Source: Paraglaciecola arctica (GTDB lineage Bacteria > Pseudomonadota > Gammaproteobacteria > Enterobacterales > Alteromonadaceae). Taken from it: DNA of 7,200 nucleotides. Location: assembly GCA_003232445.1 (NCBI GenBank), contig QIJM01000158.1, positions 1-7,200 of the forward strand, written 5' to 3'. The position numbers and the translations under genes were made by a program. Shown piece after piece: positions 1-7,052 of the stretch (position 1 is the first letter of the stretch; each line of letters starts with the position of its first letter). The notes below the pieces were generated by a model that did no database searches, had not been told where the DNA came from, and saw nothing but the letters and a program-made list of their open reading frames with translations.

Positions 1-2409
1 GTTTTCGGTTTTAATGATAGTACCGACACCATTAAACACATAAGCCTCTCTAGGCAAGCCCATTTTCCCAGCGACTCCTCCCTCACGCACGTCATTTCCA
101 TCAGCCAACAGTGACCAAAAGCTGTGAGCACTATCGTTGAAAAATCCAGTCACACTATCAACAGCATTCAGACCATTTTTATCAAGAATATCCGAACCAT
201 CTAGCCTATACCTCTTGACATTTCCAGGCCAAATAGCGCCTTCGGCAGGTTTAAACAAAGCAAAATACAACTCGTCGTTATGCGTTAATCGATTGAGTTG
301 GTTCACAGCCACACCCGGTGAGACAAAAGTAGCATTAACATCTTTCACTGTTTTTAATATGGATTGAAAAACACCCACTAAATCGGCAGTATTATCGGCA
401 GTATAGAAATCACCGTTGCCGTTAACCGCTAAGTCATTCAGAAAAGCGTTTGCAGTTGCACCGGCTGAGAAGCCAATTGTGTGAGTAAAAACTCGTGTAT
501 CGATCACAGAGTCATCACCATCACCAATATTTTTAACTATATCTACTCCGCACTTTTCTCCACCGGAGCCAGTACATGACTTTCCAAGTAATGTTTCTAC
601 CTCAGTAACACTATGATTATAGTTCGCCACACCGTCAGATAAAATAACGATGTGATTGTTGGTCTGACAGACTTTATCAGTCACTGGGCTGATGTAAGTG
701 GCGCCTGCTGGGATGTACTCATTCCTACAGGATGAGCTACTCAGGTTGTCTACTGTGCAACCTGGAGGTAAAACGGAATCAGCTCCAACATATGACAACC
801 TATGACTCACTCGTGTGTTACGTCGCACAGTACTTGAAACAGATGATTGACCACGAGTTCTCCCATAATAAACGGGAAGTCCACCATAATAACTGGCAGC
901 CTCGTACAACGTATCTACTATGGGCGTATATCCACTTGCACCCAATGCATCGACTTGACTTATAAGCAGTTCACGCACGGTTGAGGTACTACCAGGTGTA
1001 GCATCCCCCTGATACTCAATCACCAAGCTTACTGTCCCTGAGGGTTTTCCGTTGTACGTGTAGGCGCCTCGAACACCCACAAAATTTGAAAACACGAACA
1101 TCATTTCGTTGCCAGGCGTCCAACCAGCACGCCCAACAATTTGCTCGACTATACTGGTCACCGGAGGACTTTGATAAGTATAGTTTTTGTACCACTGAGG
1201 AATACCCGCCCACGCAACTGCCGCCGTTTTTGGTTTGTCCCTCAATAGGTATCTTGGGTAAGATTTAAAACTACTGGGATCATCTTGGTCGACTCCAGCG
1301 ATATTAAAACTGGCGAATGAGCTATTACTATTTTGGTAAGCAGTAAACTCTAAATAGGCATTGATAATACTCGCGCCTTGCGGCAAGGCAATGTTTCTAA
1401 ACCTAACACCAATATACCTGTTTGAACTGCTCCTAAACGTCAGTTCGCTGCCCGTTGATTGATATCCGTCGTGGCGCTCTTCAGCATTATTGTTTTGTGA
1501 GCTAACCTGATAACTTAACTTACCCTTCACGCAACCAGTTGCAGTCGTGTCGTCATACACCACCACAAGTTGAGGGCCTAGTCCTTCACCATCCTCAAAT
1601 GCTGGTGAAACGCGCGCACTACTAGTGCTGATACCTTCACCATCGATAATGATGCTTAAAGCGTTTCCGCCGCACCAGTCAGATTGATCAACAATTTCTT
1701 GCAAAACGCTACTTAGATCAGGGGACACTATAGTTTCATCCGACACTGGCCAGTCATTATCTGTATCCCACAGTACTGAATTAGATGTTTTAGCCCGATC
1801 AGATATATTGTTACTGGTTTCACTGAATGTAATTGAGTTGCCAATTAACTCGCCACTAAAAGTTAAGTTTGTTGCTCCGCTATTAAATCCATTTGAACTG
1901 AAACGAATATACGCATTAGTAATAATGGCACCACGAGGAATATTCAGGTCTTGGTAACGAAGACCTACAGTCACTGCATTTGTACTTTGAGACAATATCA
2001 ATGTAGTACTGGAGCTATTGACAGATGATGCAATTTCATAAGCATCATCTGTTGCCTGTGTTATAGAAGTGATAATTTCAGGGGAAACGGGATCATCAAT
2101 CGGCCTAACGGGGTATAAAACTGGACCACCAAAATCTGAAAAGCGCATTAAACCCGCATTGATATTGGTGACTGAATTAAGCGTTTCTTTTAGCGCATTT
2201 TGCACCCGTAACATTCTTGATTCAGTACCACCATCCTTAGCGTTCATGCTGCCTGATGTATCCATAATGAAGAGTACATTCGGATTGTAGGTCACATCAC
2301 TGCCTGCTGTTCCTAGATATATTTCTATGTCCTCTGCACTGAGCATACTACTGAAAAGCGTCAAACTAGTCGCCAGCCATATTGCTATAAATTTGTTAAT
2401 ATATTTCAT
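1..2409 (-). CDS. pilY1: PilY1-type pilus tip adhesin (C-terminus beyond window)
   Basis: Open without a stop for 803 codons from ATG at 2409 to the window edge, so the 3' end is missing. PilY1 proteins sit at the type IV pilus tip or outer surface and act in adhesion, surface sensing and control of retraction. Residues 1-25 form a signal peptide with likely cleavage at LSA|ED. A von Willebrand A (metal-binding) fold starts near residue 44 with the MIDAS motif DTSGSM at 50-55. The fold is interrupted by two related modules at about 112-287 and 298-468. It resumes near 470, with a candidate MIDAS threonine in GYTP (T495) and a later ILSDG (D592). Cysteines 551, 561, 581, 612 and 620 lie in a pattern I recall from marine PilY1 homologues. 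WPGNVKRY at 727-734 matches the PilY1 hallmark just before the C-terminal beta-propeller, which is not in the window. GGTGG lies five bases before the ATG, and pilX ends 12 bases upstream. Identity is firm; the ligand is unknown. Confidence 0.95.
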   Translation of the reverse strand, partial: MKYINKFIAIWLATSLTLFSSMLSAEDIEIYLGTAGSDVTYNPNVLFIMDTSGSMNAKDGGTESRMLRVQNALKETLNSVTNINAGLMRFSDFGGPVLYPVRPIDDPVSPEIITSITQATDDAYEIASSVNSSSTTLILSQSTNAVTVGLRYQDLNIPRGAIITNAYIRFSSNGFNSGATNLTFSGELIGNSITFSETSNNISDRAKTSNSVLWDTDNDWPVSDETIVSPDLSSVLQEIVDQSDWCGGNALSIIIDGEGISTSSARVSPAFEDGEGLGPQLVVVYDDTTATGCVKGKLSYQVSSQNNNAEERHDGYQSTGSELTFRSSSNRYIGVRFRNIALPQGASIINAYLEFTAYQNSNSSFASFNIAGVDQDDPSSFKSYPRYLLRDKPKTAAVAWAGIPQWYKNYTYQSPPVTSIVEQIVGRAGWTPGNEMMFVFSNFVGVRGAYTYNGKPSGTVSLVIEYQGDATPGSTSTVRELLISQVDALGASGYTPIVDTLYEAASYYGGLPVYYGRTRGQSSVSSTVRRNTRVSHRLSYVGADSVLPPGCTVDNLSSSSCRNEYIPAGATYISPVTDKVCQTNNHIVILSDGVANYNHSVTEVETLLGKSCTGSGGEKCGVDIVKNIGDGDDSVIDTRVFTHTIGFSAGATANAFLNDLAVNGNGDFYTADNTADLVGVFQSILKTVKDVNATFVSPGVAVNQLNRLTHNDELYFALFKPAEGAIWPGNVKRYRLDGSDILDKNGLNAVDSVTGFFNDSAHSFWSLLADGNDVREGGVAGKMGLPREAYVFNGVGTIIKTEN

Positions 2410-2414
2410 AAAAA

Positions 2415-2419
2415 CCACC
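2415..2419 (-). promoter_or_regulatory. Ribosome binding site of pilY1
   Basis: On the minus strand GGTGG stands five bases before the ATG at 2409, in the 12-base gap after the pilX stop. It is an imperfect Shine-Dalgarno match, but it supports this ATG, which is directly followed by a good signal peptide. Confidence 0.5.
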
Positions 2420-2421
2420 GC

Positions 2422-3003
2422 TTATTGGGTTGCAGGTGCAAAAACTGAGGCATTAACAGAATTGGCCACTGCGTAATTACTATCATCTAATTGCCCACAT
2501 CCTCTTACAATAAAGATATGACAACTAATATTACTCCCACCAATAACATTGCTTGAGCCAACACAAGGTTGCTCACGCACAAATGCCGCACGAGACCAGC
2601 TTTTTACCACTGGTTTATCGGTATAATTACCCGCACTAGTATGTTGGGTTCCCACACTTAAACCATCATTAGTCAGTATTCTATTGGTCCAGGTGATATC
2701 TTCAAAACAGCTCATCTCTTGAACCGTTAAGTCTAACTGTGTCCCTCCTCTGGCCGCAGACAATGGGTCATCTAAAGTTACGTCACTGAGCAGTGCTTCA
2801 TCCTCGGATTCAAACATCACTGCCGCGATAGCAGATTCTGCCGCGTCAAATGATAGAGACCGTTTCTCCATGGATGTCGCCATTTTGCTTTGCATCAAAC
2901 TACTGGATACTGAAGACACACCTAGAATGGTTAAACTCATGAGTATCAATAAAGCAAATACCATGACCATTCCTGATTTTTTTTGTATTGATATATAATT
3001 CAT
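2422..3003 (-). CDS. pilX: PilX-family minor pilin
   Basis: A 193-residue prepilin. The leader ends at G11 (KKSG), followed by a hydrophobic helix at about 12-36 with the typical PilX pattern LLILMSLTILGVSS. Mature position 5 is F16 rather than the usual glutamate. This is normal for PilX and GspK, which are thought to cap the complex and need not pair with a pilin above. The PilX hallmark FDAAESAI is at 52-59. Cysteines 99, 147, 161 and 169 could form two disulfides in the C-terminal domain. The ATG overlaps the pilW stop as ATGA, and no strong Shine-Dalgarno is visible, so translation is probably coupled to pilW. PilX works with PilV, PilW and a FimT/FimU protein to prime pilus assembly and display PilY1. 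Order and sequence make the call secure. Confidence 0.92.
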   Translation of the reverse strand: MNYISIQKKSGMVMVFALLILMSLTILGVSSVSSSLMQSKMATSMEKRSLSFDAAESAIAAVMFESEDEALLSDVTLDDPLSAARGGTQLDLTVQEMSCFEDITWTNRILTNDGLSVGTQHTSAGNYTDKPVVKSWSRAAFVREQPCVGSSNVIGGSNISCHIFIVRGCGQLDDSNYAVANSVNASVFAPATQ

Positions 3004-3875
3004 ATATTTCTACTTCGAGCGAAATTTTTGCTATTACGCAAAGTGATTGTAGTTTCAAACTGTTTATACAACCTTTTTTCAGAAGGCTGAATAGGCTCTT
3101 CATTGAGCAGTTTGAACTCAGGGACGGGGTTGATTAATACATCAGAGTCAGCTTTTAGTAACAATGCGATTCGAATAGCAACAACCAGTGCTCCGGCGGC
3201 TTTTTCTGCGCCTAACGTATCAGCATCTATAAATTTTACAGGTCTTGCCGAATTGTCTTCTGAGGCAATATTATCTGTGATGCCGTATTGAACTTGAAAA
3301 CTAGTCACGTCATCTAACAAGGTGTAAGCGCTATCGTCCTCGACCGCTACCTTATGCCCTCGTAATACTCTGCCATCAAACCCACGGCATTTTAAGGATG
3401 TACCCTCTAAAAAATATTCGTTGACCACCATAAACTCTTCATTTATAGGACCAAAAGGAGGCCCATAACCATGAGTGGCGCCTCTGCAATCTTTACGTGC
3501 TTGTAGCGATACCATCAATGTATCACTCGCAGTACCACCCCCTTCAATAACACCTTTGGTTAAACCACTGCTAAAATCGCCAACCACAGGAATAGGATTA
3601 TTGTGCACAAAAGCCGCCTCAATAACGATATCAACATCTTTATTAAGCTCTGGTCGTAACATGTCGTAGCGCCCAGTCATGATTAAATCGTTGCGCAGCC
3701 TGGCAATAATAAAACGACCATTTTCTTGAGCAGATGCAATCGACCTGTTTAGTCGCTCGGTAGAATTGTTGCTAACCATCACCTGAACAACTGCTGCAGA
3801 AACAACAAGCCCCAGAACAAGGGATATCATCAGCTCAATTAGGCTAAAACCGCCTTGTTTACTATAAATATTCAT
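3000..3875 (-). CDS. pilW: PilW-family minor pilin
   Basis: A 291-residue prepilin of typical PilW length. The leader ends GG (G9), then FSLIELM gives the canonical glutamate at mature position 5 (E14), with a hydrophobic helix to about residue 34. The following helix (SAQENGRFIIARLRNDL, about 48-64) is characteristic of PilW/GspJ. Family landmarks further on are the pair C130 (KDC) and C163 (LKC), which probably form a disulfide, and VTSFQVQYGIT at 190-200, close to the PilW pattern of a 'v-x-YG' strand. Start and stop both share ATGA overlaps with neighbours, upstream with pilV and downstream with pilX, so the three are very likely one transcript with coupled translation. It acts in the inner membrane and pilus tip as part of the minor-pilin complex. 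Confidence 0.94.
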   Translation of the reverse strand: MNIYSKQGGFSLIELMISLVLGLVVSAAVVQVMVSNNSTERLNRSIASAQENGRFIIARLRNDLIMTGRYDMLRPELNKDVDIVIEAAFVHNNPIPVVGDFSSGLTKGVIEGGGTASDTLMVSLQARKDCRGATHGYGPPFGPINEEFMVVNEYFLEGTSLKCRGFDGRVLRGHKVAVEDDSAYTLLDDVTSFQVQYGITDNIASEDNSARPVKFIDADTLGAEKAAGALVVAIRIALLLKADSDVLINPVPEFKLLNEEPIQPSEKRLYKQFETTITLRNSKNFARSRNI

Positions 3876-4504
3876 AAGGTCACGTCCACTGACACACAGT
3901 CATGGGGTAGCATTTCATCAACATTGCAATCAGCGTTCAAAGTTCGCTCAATATTTTGCCAGTTCTCCACAGGCCAACTTAAGATGACAATATGCTTCGA
4001 ACCGACGCTGCATGCATCTATATCAGCAATGTTATTGTCCAATTCACAGCTTAAACTAATTTCTATTTCTGGATTGGCTGCCACAGCTGAACATGACACT
4101 TCATAAGCATCAAAAACGGCAAGTTGTGCTGCAGTGCAAACGTTATCATTGCAGTTAGGAATCGAAATTGGACGCTCTAAACAATAACAGGTATGTGGCA
4201 GCCCAGTGACACAGGTCATGCCGGAAAAGTTATACAAGTCTTCGTCAAAATAATCGTTATGCACAACCAAACCTTTGCCCAGTGGCGAAAAAACTGCACT
4301 GGATCTCAAGCGTTCTGTTAATTGTTGGGCGACCAACACTGATTGAGAACGACTTAGTGCTTCAGAGTTTGTGAATGAACCAACAAATTGTAAATATGCC
4401 ACACCAAGCAACCCCACAGATAAAATGAACAACGTAACTAGCACTTCAATCATGCCAACACCTTGTTGATTATGTGCATACAGTTTTTCGGGTTTGCTCT
4501 TCAC
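3872..4504 (-). CDS. pilV: PilV-family minor pilin, GTG start, cysteine-rich
   Basis: A 210-residue prepilin. The start is GTG at 4504: an in-frame TGA lies four codons upstream, and no later start leaves room for a leader. The leader ends QQG (G15), then VGMIEVLV gives the position-5 glutamate (E20) and SVGLLGVAYLQ (29-39), which is the standard PilV signature. SRSQSVLVAQQLTERLR (51-67) is the usual PilV amphipathic helix. Ten cysteines fall at 98, 106, 108, 118, 123, 138, 153, 165, 193 and 203, more than I expect for the family, so up to five disulfides in the tip domain are possible. It is the first gene of the tight pilV-pilW-pilX-pilY1 group, downstream of a 242-base gap that may hold its promoter. 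The stop overlaps the pilW start by four bases. Confidence 0.93.
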   Translation of the reverse strand: MKSKPEKLYAHNQQGVGMIEVLVTLFILSVGLLGVAYLQFVGSFTNSEALSRSQSVLVAQQLTERLRSSAVFSPLGKGLVVHNDYFDEDLYNFSGMTCVTGLPHTCYCLERPISIPNCNDNVCTAAQLAVFDAYEVSCSAVAANPEIEISLSCELDNNIADIDACSVGSKHIVILSWPVENWQNIERTLNADCNVDEMLPHDCVSVDVTL

Positions 4505-4746
4505 GCTTTTTTCTCACTCTAGTTGCAAAACGTAGATGTTTGACTAACTGTTTAGATAAAATCTATGACTAGCATATTAGCTAAAAACACAAAGTATTAG
4601 GTTATCAATGCGGCGGTAAAGGTATATATTTTGATGTAGTCAAAATGGAGTATTAAAATAAACGCTTTTAAAACAATAAATTAGAACTTAACTTTATTGA
4701 CTACAGCATAGTATCTGTTTGATAAATAGATTTGTTTTTTTGAAAC
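4505..4746. other. AT-rich gap between two minor-pilin gene groups
   Basis: These 242 bases hold no credible gene on either strand and separate the upstream pilin genes from pilV. The gap is clearly more AT-rich than its flanks. It is the only place in the window with room for a promoter, so a start site for pilVWX-pilY1 is likely here. I could not find a convincing -35/-10 pair with proper spacing on the minus strand, nor a GG-N10-GC sigma-54 site. Small dyads are present: TAGAT/ATCTA at 4553-4565, TAGC/GCTA at 4570-4583, and a longer 9-base inverted pair listed separately. No strong terminator follows the upstream gene, so read-through is possible. Confidence 0.4.
4635..4705. repeat. 9-base inverted repeat with 53-base spacer
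   Basis: TGTAGTCAA at 4635-4643 and its exact reverse complement TTGACTACA at 4697-4705 flank 53 AT-rich bases. The core TTGACTA occurs a third time at 4540-4546 on the plus strand. The arms are too far apart for a normal terminator, but could be paired binding sites for a regulator of pilV transcription. In a sequence this AT-rich a chance match is also possible. Confidence 0.4.
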
Positions 4747-5316
4747 CTAAGGCTTGGCTAGAGCACTTGATGAGCGATATTTAGCTTGGAAACTGTGACT
4801 TTGCGCAATGGGGGCAATACTTCCAAACATCTCCAGTTGTTTACTACTCCCATTAATGTCAAGCCAAGTAACTATAATATGAACGTTTTTGAGATCGGTA
4901 TTTCGAGGTAAATCAACAGGAAAAAAAGGCTCTCCGACTTTCGCCCAGCTATCAGCAACACCATCAAAATTTGTGTCTACATAATACAAGTTTTCAACTT
5001 GCCATTGGGTATCATATGTTTGCAGATTCAACTCGGAAGACAAAATCACGTCCCGCTCTCCTGCTGGGATACTGCCTCCCAAATTAGTGGCAATATTCTG
5101 ATAGGATCCCACTCCTTCTATATGACTTAGTTGCTGAAAATAAGCTAAATCAGTTAACTTTTCCTGGGCAAGGTGTAGAGCCACTCCCCGTAAATTAAGT
5201 TTTGCAGCACTGACTACATATTCACTTTGCAAAGTAACATAACCTGTGACGCCTAACATAATGAGTAAGGAAGCTATTGACACTTCAATTAGGGAAAATC
5301 CATTTTCTTTATACAT
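4747..5316 (-). CDS. PilV/GspI-like prepilin (second set)
   Basis: A 189-residue prepilin with a very short leader, MYKENG, then FSLIEV with glutamate at mature position 5 (E11), and a hydrophobic helix to about residue 29 containing LLIMLGVTGYVTLQ, as in the PilV/GspI class. The helix LHLAQEKLTDL (48-58) resembles the GspI/PilV region after the membrane segment. Residues 114-122 (DTNFDGVAD) have the DxNxDGxxD spacing of calcium-binding loops in dockerin or thrombospondin-type repeats. The C-terminal strand VHIIVTWLDINGSSKQ (145-160) fits the family's late beta-strands. It has no cysteine. It follows the 375-residue PilX-like gene by 14 bases with a good Shine-Dalgarno, and is the last gene before the gap. 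Probably a minor pilin paralogous to PilV; exact subfamily unknown. Confidence 0.82.
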   Translation of the reverse strand: MYKENGFSLIEVSIASLLIMLGVTGYVTLQSEYVVSAAKLNLRGVALHLAQEKLTDLAYFQQLSHIEGVGSYQNIATNLGGSIPAGERDVILSSELNLQTYDTQWQVENLYYVDTNFDGVADSWAKVGEPFFPVDLPRNTDLKNVHIIVTWLDINGSSKQLEMFGSIAPIAQSHSFQAKYRSSSALAKP

Positions 5317-5323
5317 GTATCTA

Positions 5324-5328
5324 TCCTC
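5324..5328 (-). promoter_or_regulatory. Strong ribosome binding site of the PilV/GspI-like gene
   Basis: On the minus strand GAGGA lies seven bases before the ATG at 5316, inside the 14-base gap after the previous stop. It is the best Shine-Dalgarno in the window and fixes this start. Unlike its neighbours, this gene does not rely on an overlap for translation. Confidence 0.75.
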
Positions 5329-5330
5329 AG

Positions 5331-6458
5331 CTAAAAATCATGCCAACTGCCAGGCACTCGAGCCACCCTTTGCAATCTCTTACTATCTTGCAATTTTTGC
5401 ATAACAAACGCCTGAAACACTGCACGCGTTAAACCCCCTTCTGTTCCCAACTGATAATTTGTGACTACAGCACCAAACACTGCACTATCAGTTTGCATAT
5501 TTATATCCAGCACTTTGATTGAGTCAGCTGGTTTAAATGAAAACAAAAGACCATACAAAACCACATCGTTATGAAACTCAACATTGCCATCAAAAATGAC
5601 TAAAATTATAGGCTCTGATTCACTTCCTATTTGTGTACTGGCACTCACATCGCAATCACCATCAACCCAAATAACCCCCCAACTACCGATATCTAACGTG
5701 TCACAGTCTGCTAATACAAAGTCAGATTGTTGCTGTAATTGAATCCACTCGGTGGACGGAATGTTAAACAGATAACTGACCAGATCTGCTGGGAATGAAG
5801 CCGACTCATCGGCTATGTCAGCCAGTTTTACACTGTGATCAGAATAGGTATTAGTACTACAATTTCCTTCGTTAAACTCAGTTAAAATACAGCTATGATG
5901 GCTAGTGCCTGATAAGGTGATCTCAGCATCTGACCACAATGATAATGGTGCTGCCATACCTAACCCATCTGGGTTAGCAGCCACCTCAAATTCACCATCA
6001 CTACTAAAGCCATGTTTAACCATTAAGGGGGCTGGGGGGCGATTGAACAGTATTGGATAAACCAGTGATTGTTCAACAACGGTGGCCTTAGCTAAATCAT
6101 CTGCAGAGCTGCCGCTTGCTTTAATAGTGACAAGTTTTCGACTACCTGATAAATCTTCAGTGATGGCAGAAATAATAAATGTGCTGTTGTCATCTAAATT
6201 TCCTGATATCTCAACGTCCGGCCAAACTTTGTTTACATTAAGCATTGCCAAACCTTGATTCAATCCAGCCTTTGCTGATGCTTGAGCCCATTTTTGATTT
6301 TGTGTATTAATCACAATTTGATGTTCAAATGATTGAATTTTACCCGTGTAAAGAGTGACTAAAGTCACCATAATTAACAACAGAACCACGGTTAGTAATA
6401 TTGCGGCGCCCTTCTGGTTTAGAGCACGTGAGGTATCTATGGTCAGCAACTTATTCAT
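5331..6458 (-). CDS. PilX/GspK-like prepilin with large C-terminal domain
   Basis: A 375-residue protein, about twice the length of the PilX further down. The leader ends NQKG (G17), followed by AAILLTVVLLLIMVTLVTL, a prepilin-type helix at 18-36 without glutamate at mature position 5 (L22), as in PilX and GspK. The region WAQASAKAGLNQGLAML (57-73) replaces the usual 'AAEAAL' helix. The distal part (about 258-306) contains GVIWVDGDCDV, PIILVIFDGNVEF and LYGLLFSF, a repeating beta-strand pattern that suggests a beta-rich domain. Cysteines 190/200 and 252/269 could pair. The C-terminus RVPGSWHDF resembles the ending I recall for uncharacterised PilX-type homologues in marine bacteria. The start overlaps the previous gene by eight bases. 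It is probably the GspK-position tip pilin of the first minor-pilin set; what its large domain binds is unknown. Confidence 0.82.
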   Translation of the reverse strand: MNKLLTIDTSRALNQKGAAILLTVVLLLIMVTLVTLYTGKIQSFEHQIVINTQNQKWAQASAKAGLNQGLAMLNVNKVWPDVEISGNLDDNSTFIISAITEDLSGSRKLVTIKASGSSADDLAKATVVEQSLVYPILFNRPPAPLMVKHGFSSDGEFEVAANPDGLGMAAPLSLWSDAEITLSGTSHHSCILTEFNEGNCSTNTYSDHSVKLADIADESASFPADLVSYLFNIPSTEWIQLQQQSDFVLADCDTLDIGSWGVIWVDGDCDVSASTQIGSESEPIILVIFDGNVEFHNDVVLYGLLFSFKPADSIKVLDINMQTDSAVFGAVVTNYQLGTEGGLTRAVFQAFVMQKLQDSKRLQRVARVPGSWHDF

Positions 6459-7052
6459 AGTTTTCTATCAAGACACTAGTATTGATGCTACGTGAGATAT
6501 CAGGATGTTTTTTTAAACGAGCTTGCAACGCAATATTTACCCGGGTTTGGGTCACTTGCTGTACTGTAGTTTGTTCAACCGTGAATTTAAGAGTCGTTAC
6601 CTGAACAACTTTTGGATCAGTTAAATCATGCCACCCAGATGCATCGCAAGCAGCCCCATCTAAACGAATTTCAACGGCATTATCCCTCAAGCGAAAGCCA
6701 TACTTTTCGTTATTAGGAGAAGTATCCAGCAAACCATTTTTATTACGATCATAAGCGAAATTAATACAGCTATTAGCCGGTTCAGATGTATAAGCCGCTA
6801 TAATCAAGCTATCATCAAATGGGTTCGAGGAAGCTGTTGGATTTTTAACCATTTCATTGGTAAGGGCATAGTATCCAGCACGCTTAAGATCATGACTGAC
6901 AACAGCCACTACGGCGTTAATTTCTTCTACTAACCTAGACTTTGCAAGTAAGCCAAAGATGCCATTGCGGTGATGGATACTAGTCCTAGGGTCATAGAAA
7001 TCATTAACTCGACCAAACTATTGCCATGCTGTTTTATCGGCGAAACTAACAT
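6451..7052 (-). pseudogene. PilW/GspJ-like prepilin broken by a frameshift
   Basis: Two halves of one prepilin lie in different frames. From ATG at 7052 one frame gives leader MLVSPIKQHG, then NSLVELMIS with glutamate at mature position 5 and a hydrophobic helix ending AYLQSLG, then TAG at 6932-6930. The other frame, open from 7017, carries RLVEEINAVVAVVSHDLKRAGYY and runs to TAA at 6451. That is the typical PilW/GspJ continuation. Joining them needs a shift of -1 near 6933-6941, equivalent to one missing base; the joined protein would be about 200 residues. The downstream part has cysteines (SCINF, AACD), an acidic loop DRNKNGLLD like a calcium site, and YGFRLRDNAVEIR. A restart at GTG 6909 is possible but would lack the leader and membrane helix. 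No slippery heptamer is visible, so this is a mutation or a sequencing error. The ATG overlaps the FimT stop by seven bases. Confidence 0.8.

Noticed and set aside
137..1268. Short plus- and minus-strand open frames overlapping pilY1
   Set aside because: They lie opposite or out of frame within an uninterrupted pilY1 reading frame with clear domain motifs, have no recognisable domains, and look like shadows.
4637..4643. TTGACT on the minus strand as a -35 box for pilV
   Set aside because: No TATAAT-like hexamer lies 15-19 bases downstream; the nearest TATATA is only nine bases away.
4713..4741. Hairpin ATCTGTTT/AAATAGAT followed by a T-run, like a terminator
   Set aside because: It points along the plus strand, where no gene is transcribed towards it; the stem is short with a mismatch and AT-only apart from two pairs. 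For the minus-strand genes it would have the T-run on the wrong side.
6930..6945. Programmed -1 ribosomal frameshift in the PilW-like gene
   Set aside because: The direction of shift is right, but there is no X-XXY-YYZ slippery heptamer in the overlap (the codons are TTG CAA AGT CTA GGT) and no obvious stem-loop after it. A mutation or sequence error is simpler.
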